The notes under the pieces: generated by a model
Database searches by the model: none
Seen by the model: only the letters and a program-made list of their open reading frames with translations
Told to the model about the DNA's origin: nothing
Part shown: positions 24,333 through 35,855 of the stretch, piece after piece
How the letters are laid out: each line of letters starts with the position of its first letter
Position numbering within the stretch: position 1 is the first letter of the stretch
DNA from: Thuidium tamariscinum
Taxonomy: Eukaryota; Streptophyta; Bryopsida; Hypnales; Thuidiaceae
NCBI GenBank assembly: GCA_947034885.2
Contig: OX344749.2
Location: 7,951,501 to 8,015,500 of the forward strand
Length of the DNA: 64,000 nucleotides
Reading direction: 5' to 3'
Position numbers and translations under genes: made by a program

Positions 24333-25160
24333 GAAGACCACTAGCAAAGTAGCAATACAATATATGACAAATAAAAGAATAATATACTTTTCTTTGTTGT
24401 ATTTTCATTACTAATCTAGATTTAATTGATGACATTCAATTATGAAGGCCCCATTTTTGTTCTAATAGTATAAAAATACTTTGGGAAAGTAGCTTGACTC
24501 ATGAAAAATAGTGAAAAATACTTGTTGAACAAGTCACTCGCCTCACTTGTATGTGCGTACATATAAATGCCTGATCACAAGGAGATTATTTGGCTTTACC
24601 ACGTATGTAGTGTTTACTACCGTTACCACACTATTTGAAGTGGTAAAATGTATGAGTCAGACAATTCCGTGACAAAGCCTGCCATTGACCACAGCAGGAG
24701 AAGAATCTGAGAAGTGTCAGTGTCAGGGAGGTGGTCTGAGAGGGGCACAGGGGCTCTACGAATTTTGAGTGGGGTGGGTTCAGGGCTTGCTCACACGAGA
24801 ACCTCGTGTAACAGTTACTGTGAACCGCGATTGATAGGATGAAGCGCCTCAGACTTAACTTGACCGTCTGATCTAGATAGTCGAGTGGAAAACACGTATG
24901 GCTGGTGCAGATTAAATACGCCCTCGGCGCACGTAGTAGCAGCGCTGTTTCGATTTCGGACGCAGACTCTTAACGTGACCAGAGGGTCTGAAAGGGAGGA
25001 GAACTTGTGATCAGATGGATGCGTGGTAATCGACTGCAGTTAGCTCACTAGCTCGGAGCCATTGATCGATCGAGATACCGATTGTTCAAACGGGTTTGTT
25101 TTGGCCCAGTCAGCGATTGATCGATCGAGCTTGTTCATCAGATCGAAGGCCGACTCGAAG
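24333..25160 (+). promoter_or_regulatory. Upstream region and 5' leader of the lipase gene
   Basis: AT-rich to about 24680, then GC-richer with many cgatcg words. A weak TATA-like attaaata lies at 24911-24918. The region to 25160 reads as promoter plus first untranslated exon, which would end at the consensus donor gaag|gtaagc (25160/25161). The transcription start is not visible. Confidence 0.35.
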
Positions 25161-25714
25161 GTAAGCTACGCTCCAGGTTCATGTCAAAGCAATTATATGA
25201 TTGTGGTGAGTCTGATGTGGAATTAACGTAAGGTAATGCAATAAGACGAGTTTGCAGGATCGTAGCTTACGAGGTCCTGGATCGATCATCCTTACGGGTA
25301 GAATCTGATGGGTGGAGTGCTGCTCAGGAGACACTCGATCAGTGCTTGTTAGAACCATGGAGGGAATGTGCCCCCGCCCGAGTGTGGCCCCGAGTGTGGC
25401 AGGGATGGACATTTCAGGGTGTGGTCTTAGTTACGTACGATTAATTCATGCTCAGAGTTCGTCGCTAGCATCAGTTTGCTAGCATCAGTTTACGTCCATG
25501 CCGAAGTCGTTGCTAGCTTGGAGTGTTTGGAAGGTTTTGGTCACGGATGTGGTGGCAATACTGTCAAACTCTCGTAGAGTCGAGATCGGAGTTGTAACTT
25601 TATGTCTGGAATGAGGGGGGCTAGCTGTTTGTAAGTTGTGGCGGGCATTGGACAATCCGCATCCTGTTCATATTCGGACAAGCAAATGTAACGAGTGGCA
25701 CTTGATCTTCGCAG
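25161..25714 (+). other. Probable 5'-UTR intron of the lipase gene
   Basis: Donor gaag|gtaagc at 25160/25161 and acceptor cttcgcag|gatcg at 25714/25715 bound 554 bp that would be removed upstream of the start codon. Leader introns are frequent in plant genes. This is inferred from splice-site quality only. Confidence 0.4.
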
Positions 25715-25786
25715 GATCGAATAGATCAGCTAGACTCGATCGCGGCCAGCCTGTGACGGTTGTTTGATTTGTCGAGCACACGTACA

Positions 25787-28700
25787 ATGGCGATGGGGGC
25801 GCACTCCCTGGCGACGACGCCCAGACCGCAAGTGGCAGCAGTCCATTCCTCCGTGCAGTCGACATGGCAACGAGGATCGACGTTACCAGGGGTCGTTAAC
25901 GTTCAGCCATCCTCGCGATGCGTGAAGCGATGCGCACCTGTGGTGAAAGCGATCAAGAGCCCTTCCCAGAGGGTGGCGGCGGAACCCGCGGTCGAACCTG
26001 CAGCCGAACCCAGCAACGGTCGCGTGGCCAACGAGGACTCGCCCAGCGACCTGGCGCGGCGGTGGCGCGAGATCGCGGGGGAGAACGATTGGCAGGGAAT
26101 GCTTGACCCGTTGGACCTGACCCTGCGCAAGGAGATTCTGCGCTACGGGGAGTTCGTGCAGGCCACGTACGATAACTTCGACTTCGATGAGACCTCCAAG
26201 TACTGCGGAAGCGCGCGTTACAACAAGGACAAGATGTTCAGCAAGGTGGGCCTGGATCAAACGGGATATGAGGTCCAGCGCTACTTCTACGCCACTGCTA
26301 ACGTGGAGAAGCCGTTCTTAGAATTCTTCAAGAAGCCCCCGCCCTCGCGCAGCGGGGAGTCGTGGAACATGGACTCCAATTGGATGGGGTATGTCATCAT
26401 CAACGCGTGCTGCTAACTACACATGAATAGCAATGAAAACCAAATTCATGTGTTTTTCTCATTTGGGTGCATGTTTTTGGCAGGAGTGACTAGTTGGTAG
26501 GGCCTACCATTTCTGGCGAATTATGCAGTGCGTTAATTTCTCTGTTCTTTGGGTAGCGGAAATAGAGTCTCTGGTGCTTATCAACAAGCGTCCTGTAGAA
26601 TCTGACTGAGTAATTGCATTCTCCTCATTCAATTTCTGACAGAATTATAGTGTGACCAGAAAATATTTAGTCATGATATGAAACTCACTGGTGCAAATCA
26701 ATGCGCCGACTGTAGTAAATGACAATTGAATCTGGACTGGTCTTCAATCAGCAAGGGCTCTAACACTGCGCCCTTGTTGGCACTGCAGATACATCGCGGT
26801 GGCCACGGATGCAGAGAAGATCAAGCAGCTGGGTCGCCGCGACATCATGATCGCGTGGCGCGGAACCATCCGTAACAGCGAGTGGGCGGCCAACTTCAAA
26901 CAAAGCTTGTCGCCAGCGTCACTGGACAATCGCCCTGGCCTCAAGAATTCTGGCCCTAAAATTAGTGTGGAGACGGGATTTCTGACATTGTACACCGCCA
27001 GCAACCCCAAAACTCGATACAACAAGACCAGCGCTCGAAAACAGGTACGTGTTTTTTCTAATTGGAAGACTTCATTCTCCATTTACGATAGAGCACCCAC
27101 ACCCTTGTGCGTCAGATATGACGCGCGACCGCGGTGTTTTTGAAGAGCCCACAGCGCTTATTTCCGTTGTGGGGTGCTCTAGTGATCAGTCTTTCAGCTC
27201 TGCCCCTCACTCTCAGTACCCAGATATGGGAGCCAGAGTGCTGTGAACGACGTCTGGCCTCCTGACGCCATTAACACTGACTAAAATGTGTCAGAACGAC
27301 ACTCACTGATAATATGATTGTCAACATCAGCGGGTTACATATTTACAATCACTCGCTTGTTACGACATTAATTACGAATGTATCCGTCGCTCAGGTCGAT
27401 AATTTCATAATCAAGTATTTGGCTGCACTGAACTCACGAGTTTCTCGTTTCGGTTGGTTCTGACGTATCCTACTTCTTGAAAATGGCGTGATCAAATCCT
27501 TGATTCGATGTCGTGGCAAAGTCTTCAGGGATATCGATTTATATTTTCCAGCTTCCATTTTGGAATTTAGATGCCTCTAGTCTCTGCTCTTGAATGTCAA
27601 AATCTTGGAGTCTTGACATGCGTTGTGCGTAATGATCCTTGAATGTGTTGTAAATTTATGACGTCTCCGATCTAACTGCAAACGTTGCTGTGACTTCCTG
27701 CTGCAGGTGTTGACAGAGTTGAAGTATTTACTGGACAAGTACCAGGGCGAAGAGCTGAGCATCACCATTTGCGGCCACAGCCTGGGCTCGGCCCTTTCCA
27801 CTCTGAATGCTTACGACATCGCCCAGTCGGGCTTGAACATCCCTGGAAAGCACGCCCACGTCCCCGACGAATGGGACAGCCACTCGGCTCCGCCCGCCAT
27901 GGACTTGCCCAACCCCGAGCACTTGAAAACTATTCCAATCACAGTCTTCTCTTTTGCTGGGCCGCGCGTCGGGAACGACGCCTTCCGTGACAGACTCAAG
28001 GATCTCGGCGTCAAGGTCAGTCAATACTCCCACTCCCCATACATCCTTCCTTGCTACGGTAAAAAAATTGCCAAAAAATTGCTAAATGTTGTGCTCTGTT
28101 TTGTGGTAAGCATACAATAGAGTCTTTTCAACAGAAGTTACAGAACCTCAAAGTTTTTAAGTTTTTAGCTTTTGTCATTGAAAGTGGGAAGAATCAAGAG
28201 TGTTTATTTGAGACCCAACCAAATGACAATGGTAGGGATCCCAACACTCTAAACGATTGTTGCATGGGTCCCAGAACTCTCTTGAAACATCCAAGAATAT
28301 ATACACTGAGGCTCAAAAAAAGAATGATGTGTTGTCAGTGGTCACCACATAGATCTTTTTGTAAACACATTCTTCGATCTTTAGTGGGTCGGAGGCTTCC
28401 GATTACAAATGTCGTGATATTGAAGTCAAGCATTTCATGTAAGCTTGGTAATTAAACTTAGGTAACATTTCCAAGGGTTGGATTTAATCACAGGTCCTGC
28501 GCTTGGTGAACGTCAATGACGTCGTGCCTCGCGCGCCGGGTTTCATCCTCAATGAGAACATGGACCAATTCCGGTGGCTGGAAAAGGTCATTGACAAGTT
28601 TCCGTTCACGTATATCCATGTGGGGACCGAGCTTCTGCTCAACAACTTGGACTCCCCCTACTTGGACCCCGACCGTGACAACAAGCCCAACTGCCACAAC

Positions 28701-28943
28701 ATGGAGCAATACTTGCACCTCATCGATGGCCACCAGGGCAAGGGGAAACCCTTCCAGCGCACCACGGGGCGTCAGCTGGCGTTGGTGAACAAGAGCTGCG
28801 ATTTCTTGAAGGCCCACCACTTCGTTCCCCCGTGCTGGTGGCAACTAGAGAACAAGGGCTTGGTCAAGACGGAGGACCGCCGCTGGGTGCAGCCGGAACG
28901 CGAATTGGAGGACATCCCAACTGAAGAAATCCCTATAGCTTAA
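25787..28943 (+). CDS. Plastid class-3 lipase, DAD1-like phospholipase A1-I type
   Basis: Four exons, 25787-26388, 26789-27044, 27707-28015 and 28494-28943, join in phase (GT-AG introns of 400, 662 and 478 bp) to a 538-residue protein. Family members hydrolyse sn-1 acyl groups of plastid galactolipids and phospholipids, feeding jasmonate-type oxylipin synthesis and lipid turnover. The N-terminal ~65 residues are rich in S, T, A and R, like a chloroplast transit peptide. The lipase body starts near residue 80 (WREIAGENDWQGMLDPLD). The nucleophile motif GHSLG has Ser311. Asp398 in VNVNDVVP and a His in CHNMEQYLHL (457 or 464) complete the expected triad. The end (LVNKSCDFLK, VPPCWWQ, NKGLVK) is typical of the family, so it is full length. 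Start: first ATG of the exon, in gtacaATGGCG. An AATAAA lies at 28945-28950. Exact subfamily and substrate are inferred. Confidence 0.9.
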
Positions 28944-28950
28944 GAATAAA

Positions 28951-31900
28951 ATTTCTATAGCTGAATCTTGAATGTTTACATATGTGCCCTGGGATGGGTT
29001 CTCATATATGTATGCAGTCAGTGTGAAAAACAGCATGCTACATATTCGATATGAAAAACGGATGGGAGTTGCGGGTTTGCTTGCAGTATACGTAAGATCA
29101 CAAGCATGCGTGACTTTCTGGAAGTATCGATCGTACCCTAGCCACTTACCGCGCACTGCCAATCACCGTGCACGTGAACGGAGGATCGGGAGGAAGAAGC
29201 GGGAGAAATGAAGAATTTAACATAACACGAAGAGCTCAACCTAAGCCTTTTAGGTTCGTAGTGAATCCTCAATTCTGAATCCTCACAGTAAGGGATTTTT
29301 CAGTTGTAGCACCTTTTTCTGGTGCCTCCAACATATAGAATTGAGCATTGGAAAAAGTTTTCAACTTAATTGTTTACAATGTGTTTACAAGCAACGAATT
29401 TCAATGTAATTGAGCACTATGCAGACTGAGTCAGTGGTCGGGGCACGAAGTGCGCGCATTGGTGGGCTGTAAGCAGTTGATTTTTTTGTATTTTTGCTGG
29501 TAGCATGATTTGAATGAGTCGATCTGTCAATTGCTTCACGGTTGACGTGCCCAGCAGTTGTCTGGACAGTTTTTTCAGTTTGAACATCATGACTGTTTAT
29601 CATGAAATCTTGCGATATTTGATGGTTGTTGCTTGTAAATCGTGAACATGCATAACTGAGGTTTTTTCAGGGTATTGAGAGACTGTTTCAGCCTCGTTCC
29701 CCATTCTGTGAACCAGTCACTGTTGGTCAGAATAAAAATCCCTTTATCTGGAACATCTCTTTTCAGGGCAACTTCCTATGCATTTCCTCAACTTTCAGTT
29801 TCATAGCCAGTAGTAACACTAATCTCTTGCTTCCAATCAAATCATGCAGAGTCTCAAACTTATAGACTGTAGTTTTTTCAAAACTTTGTCAAAGACAAAT
29901 CAAAGCACTTTTCCATCATAACCATTCCTATTTTATTTTTTCCTTATCTTGGTAAGGAATTTACAGGAAAGAAACTAACATAAGAATGTAGACAAATATT
30001 CAAAAATGCTTGTAGTATAGTTCCACAGTCATTATCCAAAGTGCAAAATTCAAGCATGGGAGGTAAGGGTAGCCGAGTTGTCATCTTTAGAATAAACGCT
30101 CCAAGAGGTAGAGGGCCTCACCTGTGCCCATTCCAATCAACAAGACACGAATGCATTGTTAGTGAGGCTATACCAGGTGTCTACAGCCCTCATACGCTTG
30201 TTATCGCTTTCACAAATAACATTTAACCAAATCAAACACTTTCAGCAGTCCCTCATACAAAATCAACTCCACAATGTTGTAACTCTAAACCTGATTGCCA
30301 TTTGCTCGTTGAGATGAAGCCATAGTAACATCTGGAGTCGAGAGTGAATTCCAGCGCTCAGGCATACAGCTCTAACGCCCCAAAAGTCTCCCAGTGACTC
30401 GAACAAGCACTCTGGCTGTAGCACCCAATCATTGTAACTTTCAAAAAACCTTTTTGTTTTGGACTATTTGGCCGTTTTTTGGAGTTTCACTTTAGTAAGA
30501 AAGGTATTTTAGTTGGTACCTTCCTTTTCTCCATTACAACAGAAAGGTACCGAGGTACCAGAACCGCCCATCTCCATTATTTTAGCTTCGGGCTCATCCC
30601 TGACTCAGCTAATTAGTTACTGGAGGTATGATCAAGGGATCATTTCCTTGTGAGTACCTGCAAATTCTCAAATGCCTCTAGAAGGGCTGCGAGTAATTGC
30701 TGTCTGGAAAGCTTTTTGCCTGCGGTACTTGGTAACGACATAATTTGTCTAATTTCAGGAGATTATGAGGGCATTGCAATAGCCCTCATTAAATCATCCT
30801 CAAATGAGCTAGATTTCAAGATCGAAATCATAAATATTTACTGGTTAGTCCATATGGTGTTACTAATAGGCACCAAGTTTTACTGGTATTAATGTGCTTG
30901 CCAGCTTCTCATGCTTTAATAAACAAAGTTACTATTTGGATTTAGGTTTAATAAAACCCAATAAGAATTATCATCCAAATACTTTGGCAAAGTAATCATC
31001 AGGGTCTGTCTAAAAACATATTTTTCCACAATCTCATAATAAGAGAGAAAATATATCTTTATATGTGACAGGTAGGAGCTACTTGTTACATTTTTGACAC
31101 TCGAATATGAAAGCTAGAAAAAAATTTAAAAAAAAAAAAAAATTTAATAATTTTTTTTTAATTTAATAAAATATTATTATCTGATGTGACAATCTCTGTG
31201 CCACATCAGATCTGCTGCTGGGACTGTTTCCAGCGAGTTCCCACAGTCCAGGAACTTGCAGTCTCCCAACTAATAGTGAGAAAACCTCTTATGGTTTCTT
31301 GAAAGTATGATCAATGATGATTTAACTGTGGTTGTTCGTGTGGTGGTTTAAAGTGAATTCAATTTGTGTGCTCTGTAGTAATGGTATAAGCAAAGCTCCT
31401 GCACAATTTGGGGGATTAGATGAACTGCGAGGTGCTCTAATATAGAAATTCACAATATTTTATTTAATCAGGTAATTGAATTCTATGCTATTTTTGTACT
31501 CTCTCAAATGGAGTGATCATACGTCGTACAATTGACATCTTTTCATCTATTCCATTTACTCAAGTCTTCATTGTTCACACTAGTTACACCAAGATTCATT
31601 CAATTAGTGTGAAAGTCTTGCTTTACTTAAAGTGACTTGCATATCAAGAATTGGTTTCTTTTGTAGTACACTATAGTAATCCAATAGACCAAGGGAGTAA
31701 CATCCATATGCTAACATCCATATACTATTTGTTCATGATCATCAACTAGTTGCAATGACAACCAAACAATGATTGAAGTATTAGCAAAGTTGTTGGAGAT
31801 GACAACCAATAAACAACACCATGACCATTTTTTGGTCAATGAATGATATAGAATCCTTTTGTTTAGGATAGAAGTGAAACTATTCATCCTCAAAATTTCC

Positions 31901-33215
31901 CATGAAAAGGGGATGTTTTGTATAGTAGTTTGACTTCCAATGAGTGCTTTTGGATTTATTTAAACCTACTCTTTTCACAATGCCAAAAAGGATGGTACCA
32001 ACCCATCCTTTAAGGATTAACCCTAGAAGGGCAGAGTGATTCAATGGATAACAGAGAATCCCACTATGTAAGACAGAAGTGCATATGCTCATCTTTGAAA
32101 TTTTGTGCAAAATGGGGAGATCTTGCATAGTAGTATGCCTGCTTTCCTTTGTATGTACACGATTCAGGCACATTTCAAAATAAATAAATTCTATGGTGAC
32201 CACCGATCCTGTCCTCAGCTCCTGGCCCATGCCGAACACCCAATGTGCGCGGGACTTTCGTTGCAGACGGTTCAAAGCTTCAGTTCAATATCTGACGGGC
32301 AGAACTCTGTCGATTCCTGCAGCACTTTCAGACTAATTGTTAATTTGTGTGCGTAGTCGAGTTATCTACTGTAGATTCATGTCCCCACCTGTGGAGGACT
32401 GGAGGTGAAGGAGTTCGCAATTGAAGATCGCGGACGGAGCAGGCAGCCACTGCGATTCCATTAGGTTTTTTCTTTTTTCTTGGATGGCGTCTGTCTTGAT
32501 TTCGTCGCCAGGAGCAGGGTTTTAGGGTTTCTGTGCGGGAATTGCTGGGTTATATTTGTGAATTTTGAATACCGTAGCTCGCAATTGCATGTTCCTCAAT
32601 GAGATATCGGTTTTAGTTTCATGTGCCAGCTTATGGAAGCTGAAGTCGGAACGACGGGTACAGAAGTGTTACTGACGTTATTTGAACCTAGCCAGTAATC
32701 TTAAGTCAGTCGTTGTGATTTCGAATTTTTAATTTAGGAGCCATAACATATCTCATTCGAAGCACATTTTTTAATAGCTGTCCATCGGAACATACTTCGC
32801 GTGGTTTAACTTAGAAATGAGTAATGAAATGCATTGAACAAACTGCTTATTGGTTCTGTGCTGTGCACGGGTTTTTTGTTGCGCACCGTTGATTGCGTGT
32901 GTGCTGTGATATCGATACCTTCATTTAGGAGGCGAATTTCTCGACATTAGAACTACGGGTGGGACAGGAGACCATGCGAGAAATTTTGATTCATCGAGGC
33001 TGGTGTTTTGCTGTTTTGGAATTTTGAAGGTTTTCAGGGGAGGAGAGAAAGAACTAGGGTTTAGGGTTTGGTGGTTAGAGCATGGTGGGGCGGGGTGGGG
33101 GAGAGTCATAACAGCAGCCACGAGGACGAATGAAACCTTTCGAGCCTCAAAGGTTTGCTTCTCAGCGGATTATTCGTGAAGGGACTGCATTCATGCTGTT
33201 TCGATTTCAACTGCC
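28951..33215. other. Intergenic region with no gene recognised; teloboxes near its right end
   Basis: No splice-supported coding sequence found. A small hairpin (atctgatgtg / cacatcagat) lies at 31179-31211 beside an A/T homopolymer patch. Base composition becomes gene-like from about 32200. Telobox-type words tttagggttt occur at 32521-32530 and about 33059-33068, and gtttgg/agggtt words follow, typical of promoters or leaders of growth-related and housekeeping plant genes. These likely belong to the gene starting at 33216. Confidence 0.45.
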
Positions 33216-34359
33216 ATGGACCAGCAGCTCGCGCCCGCGGAACTCTTGAGGTGACTGAATTCCCTGAGTCTTTTGTCAATTGAAGACTGCGAGAGTGGTT
33301 CACTGTTGGGAGTGCTTGAAAGTAGTCGTAGAATCAAAGGCCGTATTTGTACAATACTTTTTCATGCTGCTGGGTTAAGGGTCGTGACTTTACGAAAGTG
33401 TTTCGTTCACATCACACGCTTTGGTTAGTGTGATGTCAAAATTGTTCGTATTCAGGGTGTCGTATGCACGGGTGGCCATTATGATTTAGGGTTAAAGGTT
33501 TGAAGGGGTGAATGTATGAGTGTACAGATGCATTTTAATATTCGCTTATTATTGAGGGGTCAAAATACTGATTATGGATGTGCTCAGATTTTTGCAGGCA
33601 GAAGCAGAGACACTGCAACAATTGCAAGCCAAAATTTCAAATGAGGTCCATCTTCTTCAGGTTTGCCATCATAAGAGTTCTCCCTTGACCGCTCCGCCGA
33701 AATATCGTTTTTTATCTTGATATCTATAACCTAATAAGGCTCTGATTTCACGTGCAGGTTGAAGAGGAAGTCTACGTCCGCACTCTTGATCGGCTGAGCG
33801 AGAACGCAGCAAGTAATCCAGGCAATAGCACAAATGTAAATCCCAATTCCTCTTCCGTTTTATTTTTGGCAGAAGCAGGTCTGAAAAACGTCTCTCACGC
33901 CCTTCAATGAATGAATCCGTTTTCCATCGTTCTCTCTTTGCAATTAAACAGTTACAACCTGGGGGTTGTTTTGGGACAGGGAGGTGCTACCAGCATGGGG
34001 CACCAAGGAGGGGAGGAACTTCTAGAAGCTTTACAACAAGAGTTGACTCCAGCGGTTCCTCCAGTTTCCATGTTGCCTCCAGATTCTGCTCTGCCCACAA
34101 CACAACTGGCGATTACTGCAACAGAACCAGAAAGGGATATAGTAGAATCGCAGGTAGGATTCCTATTCTGTCCTTACTATAGTTTTATCGCGAGGAAGAG
34201 CCAGATATACAACAGTAGGGTAGTGTTCTTGATTCATCCCATATGATTCCCACATTCCACCGACCATTTTCGATGATACTTGATATCCTTGACTAAACTG
34301 GTTGAGTGGGTGTGCAGTCCGCAGCTCCTTCTGGCGTGGGGTTTGTCGGTGATGAGTAA
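33216..34359 (+). CDS. Small coiled-coil protein resembling SNAPC5 (SNAP19)
   Basis: Exons 33216-33250, 33588-33660, 33758-33835, 33980-34153 and 34318-34359 join in phase to about 133 residues. The start reads MDQQLAPAELL then RFLQ across the first junction. Residues 10-50 form a leucine-rich heptad region (AEAETLQQLQAKI, VHLLQVEEEVYVRTLDRL). By eye this resembles the N-terminal helix of SNAPC5, a small subunit of the snRNA-activating complex that helps transcribe snRNA genes. The remainder is Q/E/P-rich and low complexity, with a second short helix (GEELLEALQQEL), ending in VGFVGDE. Alternative start: ATG at 33574 with no first exon, giving MDVLRFLQ. Upstream teloboxes fit a housekeeping gene. 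The gene model is fairly well supported; the SNAPC5 link rests on a short coiled coil and could be coincidence. Confidence 0.6.
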
Positions 34360-34861
34360 GAGGAGTATGAGCTGCTTGACACCTCGGAATCTGAAAATGA
34401 GAAACTGTAATTGATGGCAATGGCCACCATTTCCAGACTCGTCAGTTTCAACTCTAAAATTTTGCCTTTTGGCGGGACATCGCACGCCGCCATGGCAGAG
34501 TCCTGTTACTAGATTGGCTAAAATTACTTGTTGGATTAAACCCTGAGTATGTGCAGCTACTCTTAAATAATTGCATAATTGGAGTGGTCTACGTGAACCC
34601 CAAATCCATATTTGACACCCTTCCACTGGTGCATTGTGTGCTCTACAGTAATTTTCTGGTTATCGCAGGACATGGGTTTTAGGGCTTGGAGCAAAATTGA
34701 GAATCCAGGAGCCGGCATGACCGTCACCAAACCAGATTCTCATACTAAAGCTGCAGTAGAGGCTTGTAGCCACTACCAGTAGATGACGTGGCTGTTTCTT
34801 TCCAAGCACTCTGCATGTGTAGAGGGTTCCTTGACTTTTAGAGGATATGTCACCTTCTGGC

Positions 34862-35855
34862 TGTAGTGTTGCAGTAGACACATTTTGGATGCACAGGTGG
34901 AAACTACCAATTGTAGTCTCCACGTTGTTTTCTCAAGCTTCGGGGTCACAGATTGACTTTTATAGATCGTTCAGATGATGGCTTCGCCATTTCCTATACT
35001 ACAGCTCCAACTGAAGATTTTAGTCACTACCAATAGCTGCCTACAGAGATCCGGCTGCTGCTTTCTAAGGTTCACAGTGCTGCATGAATGACAGGGGTTC
35101 CCTTGCACGGTGAGCCGCCCGTTTCCATGTGGCTGTAGTGTTGCTATGTACATATTTCAAGTGCTCAATAGAGTGCTCTACTTCCACAGTGAGACTCTTC
35201 TTTTCATTTGAGCCATGCGCAATTCTGAGCCCTAAATTCTCATCAGAAATACTATCCTCATGTAAAGTTTTCAAGTCTTGTTTCCAAATCGCTCTCTCGC
35301 AAGTCTTGCACAGTATTATGCTAGTATTGTCCGCGTTTTTTCTCGAGCTCGGGGGTCAAAGGGAAGGTTGTGTAGATCATACAGATGGTATCCCAATTCC
35401 TGGTGATGTACAGGTTGCTGACACTGATTGCTCGGCTTTCCATGCCACGCACCTGCGTGGTGGATCGAATAACACGCCCTTGTCACTGACCTGTAGTGTT
35501 GCTATGTACAATACAGAATTCGAGGCTAAATAGAGTGCTCTTCCACAGTGAGACTCTCTTTTCTTTTTGAGCTGTGCACAATTCTGAGCCTCAAATTCTC
35601 ATTAGAAATACTAGCCCTCGTGTAGAGTTTCCAAGTCTGGTTTCAAAACCGCCTCCTCTCGCCATTCTTGCACTGTCCTACACTAGCGTTGTTCACGTTT
35701 TCTCGAGCTCAGGGGTCAAAGGGTGGCTTCTACAGATCCCATACAAATGGTGTCCCCATTCCCTCCAATGTGTAGGTCCCTGATACTGATTGCTCGGCTT
35801 TCACCTGCTTGGTGGACCCCGACAGTCAATCGAATAACATGTTCCTGTCACTGGC
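34862..35855 (+). repeat. Degenerate tandem units (~360 bp) at the 3' side of the oxygenase gene
   Basis: The phrase tgtagtgttgc starts units at 34862 (partial), 35134 and 35492. The two complete units, 358 bp apart, share gtgctc...ttccacagtgagactct, attctgagcc, ctcgagctc and the actgattgctcggctttc segment. The last unit runs into the final codons of the oxygenase gene (35826-35855). The preceding unit has a parallel copy of those codons near 35463-35493. A weaker relative of one block lies near 36740-36830. Confidence 0.75.

Noticed and set aside
25883..26260. Reverse frame of 125 codons opposite lipase exon 1
   Set aside because: Shadow of the real coding strand.
28488..28844. Reverse frame of 118 codons opposite lipase exon 4
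   Set aside because: Shadow of the conserved C-terminal lipase exon.
33574..33660. Start codon ATG at 33574 as the only start of the coiled-coil gene
   Set aside because: The spliced start at 33216 joins in phase and gives a better N-terminus; retained as an alternative in the entry.
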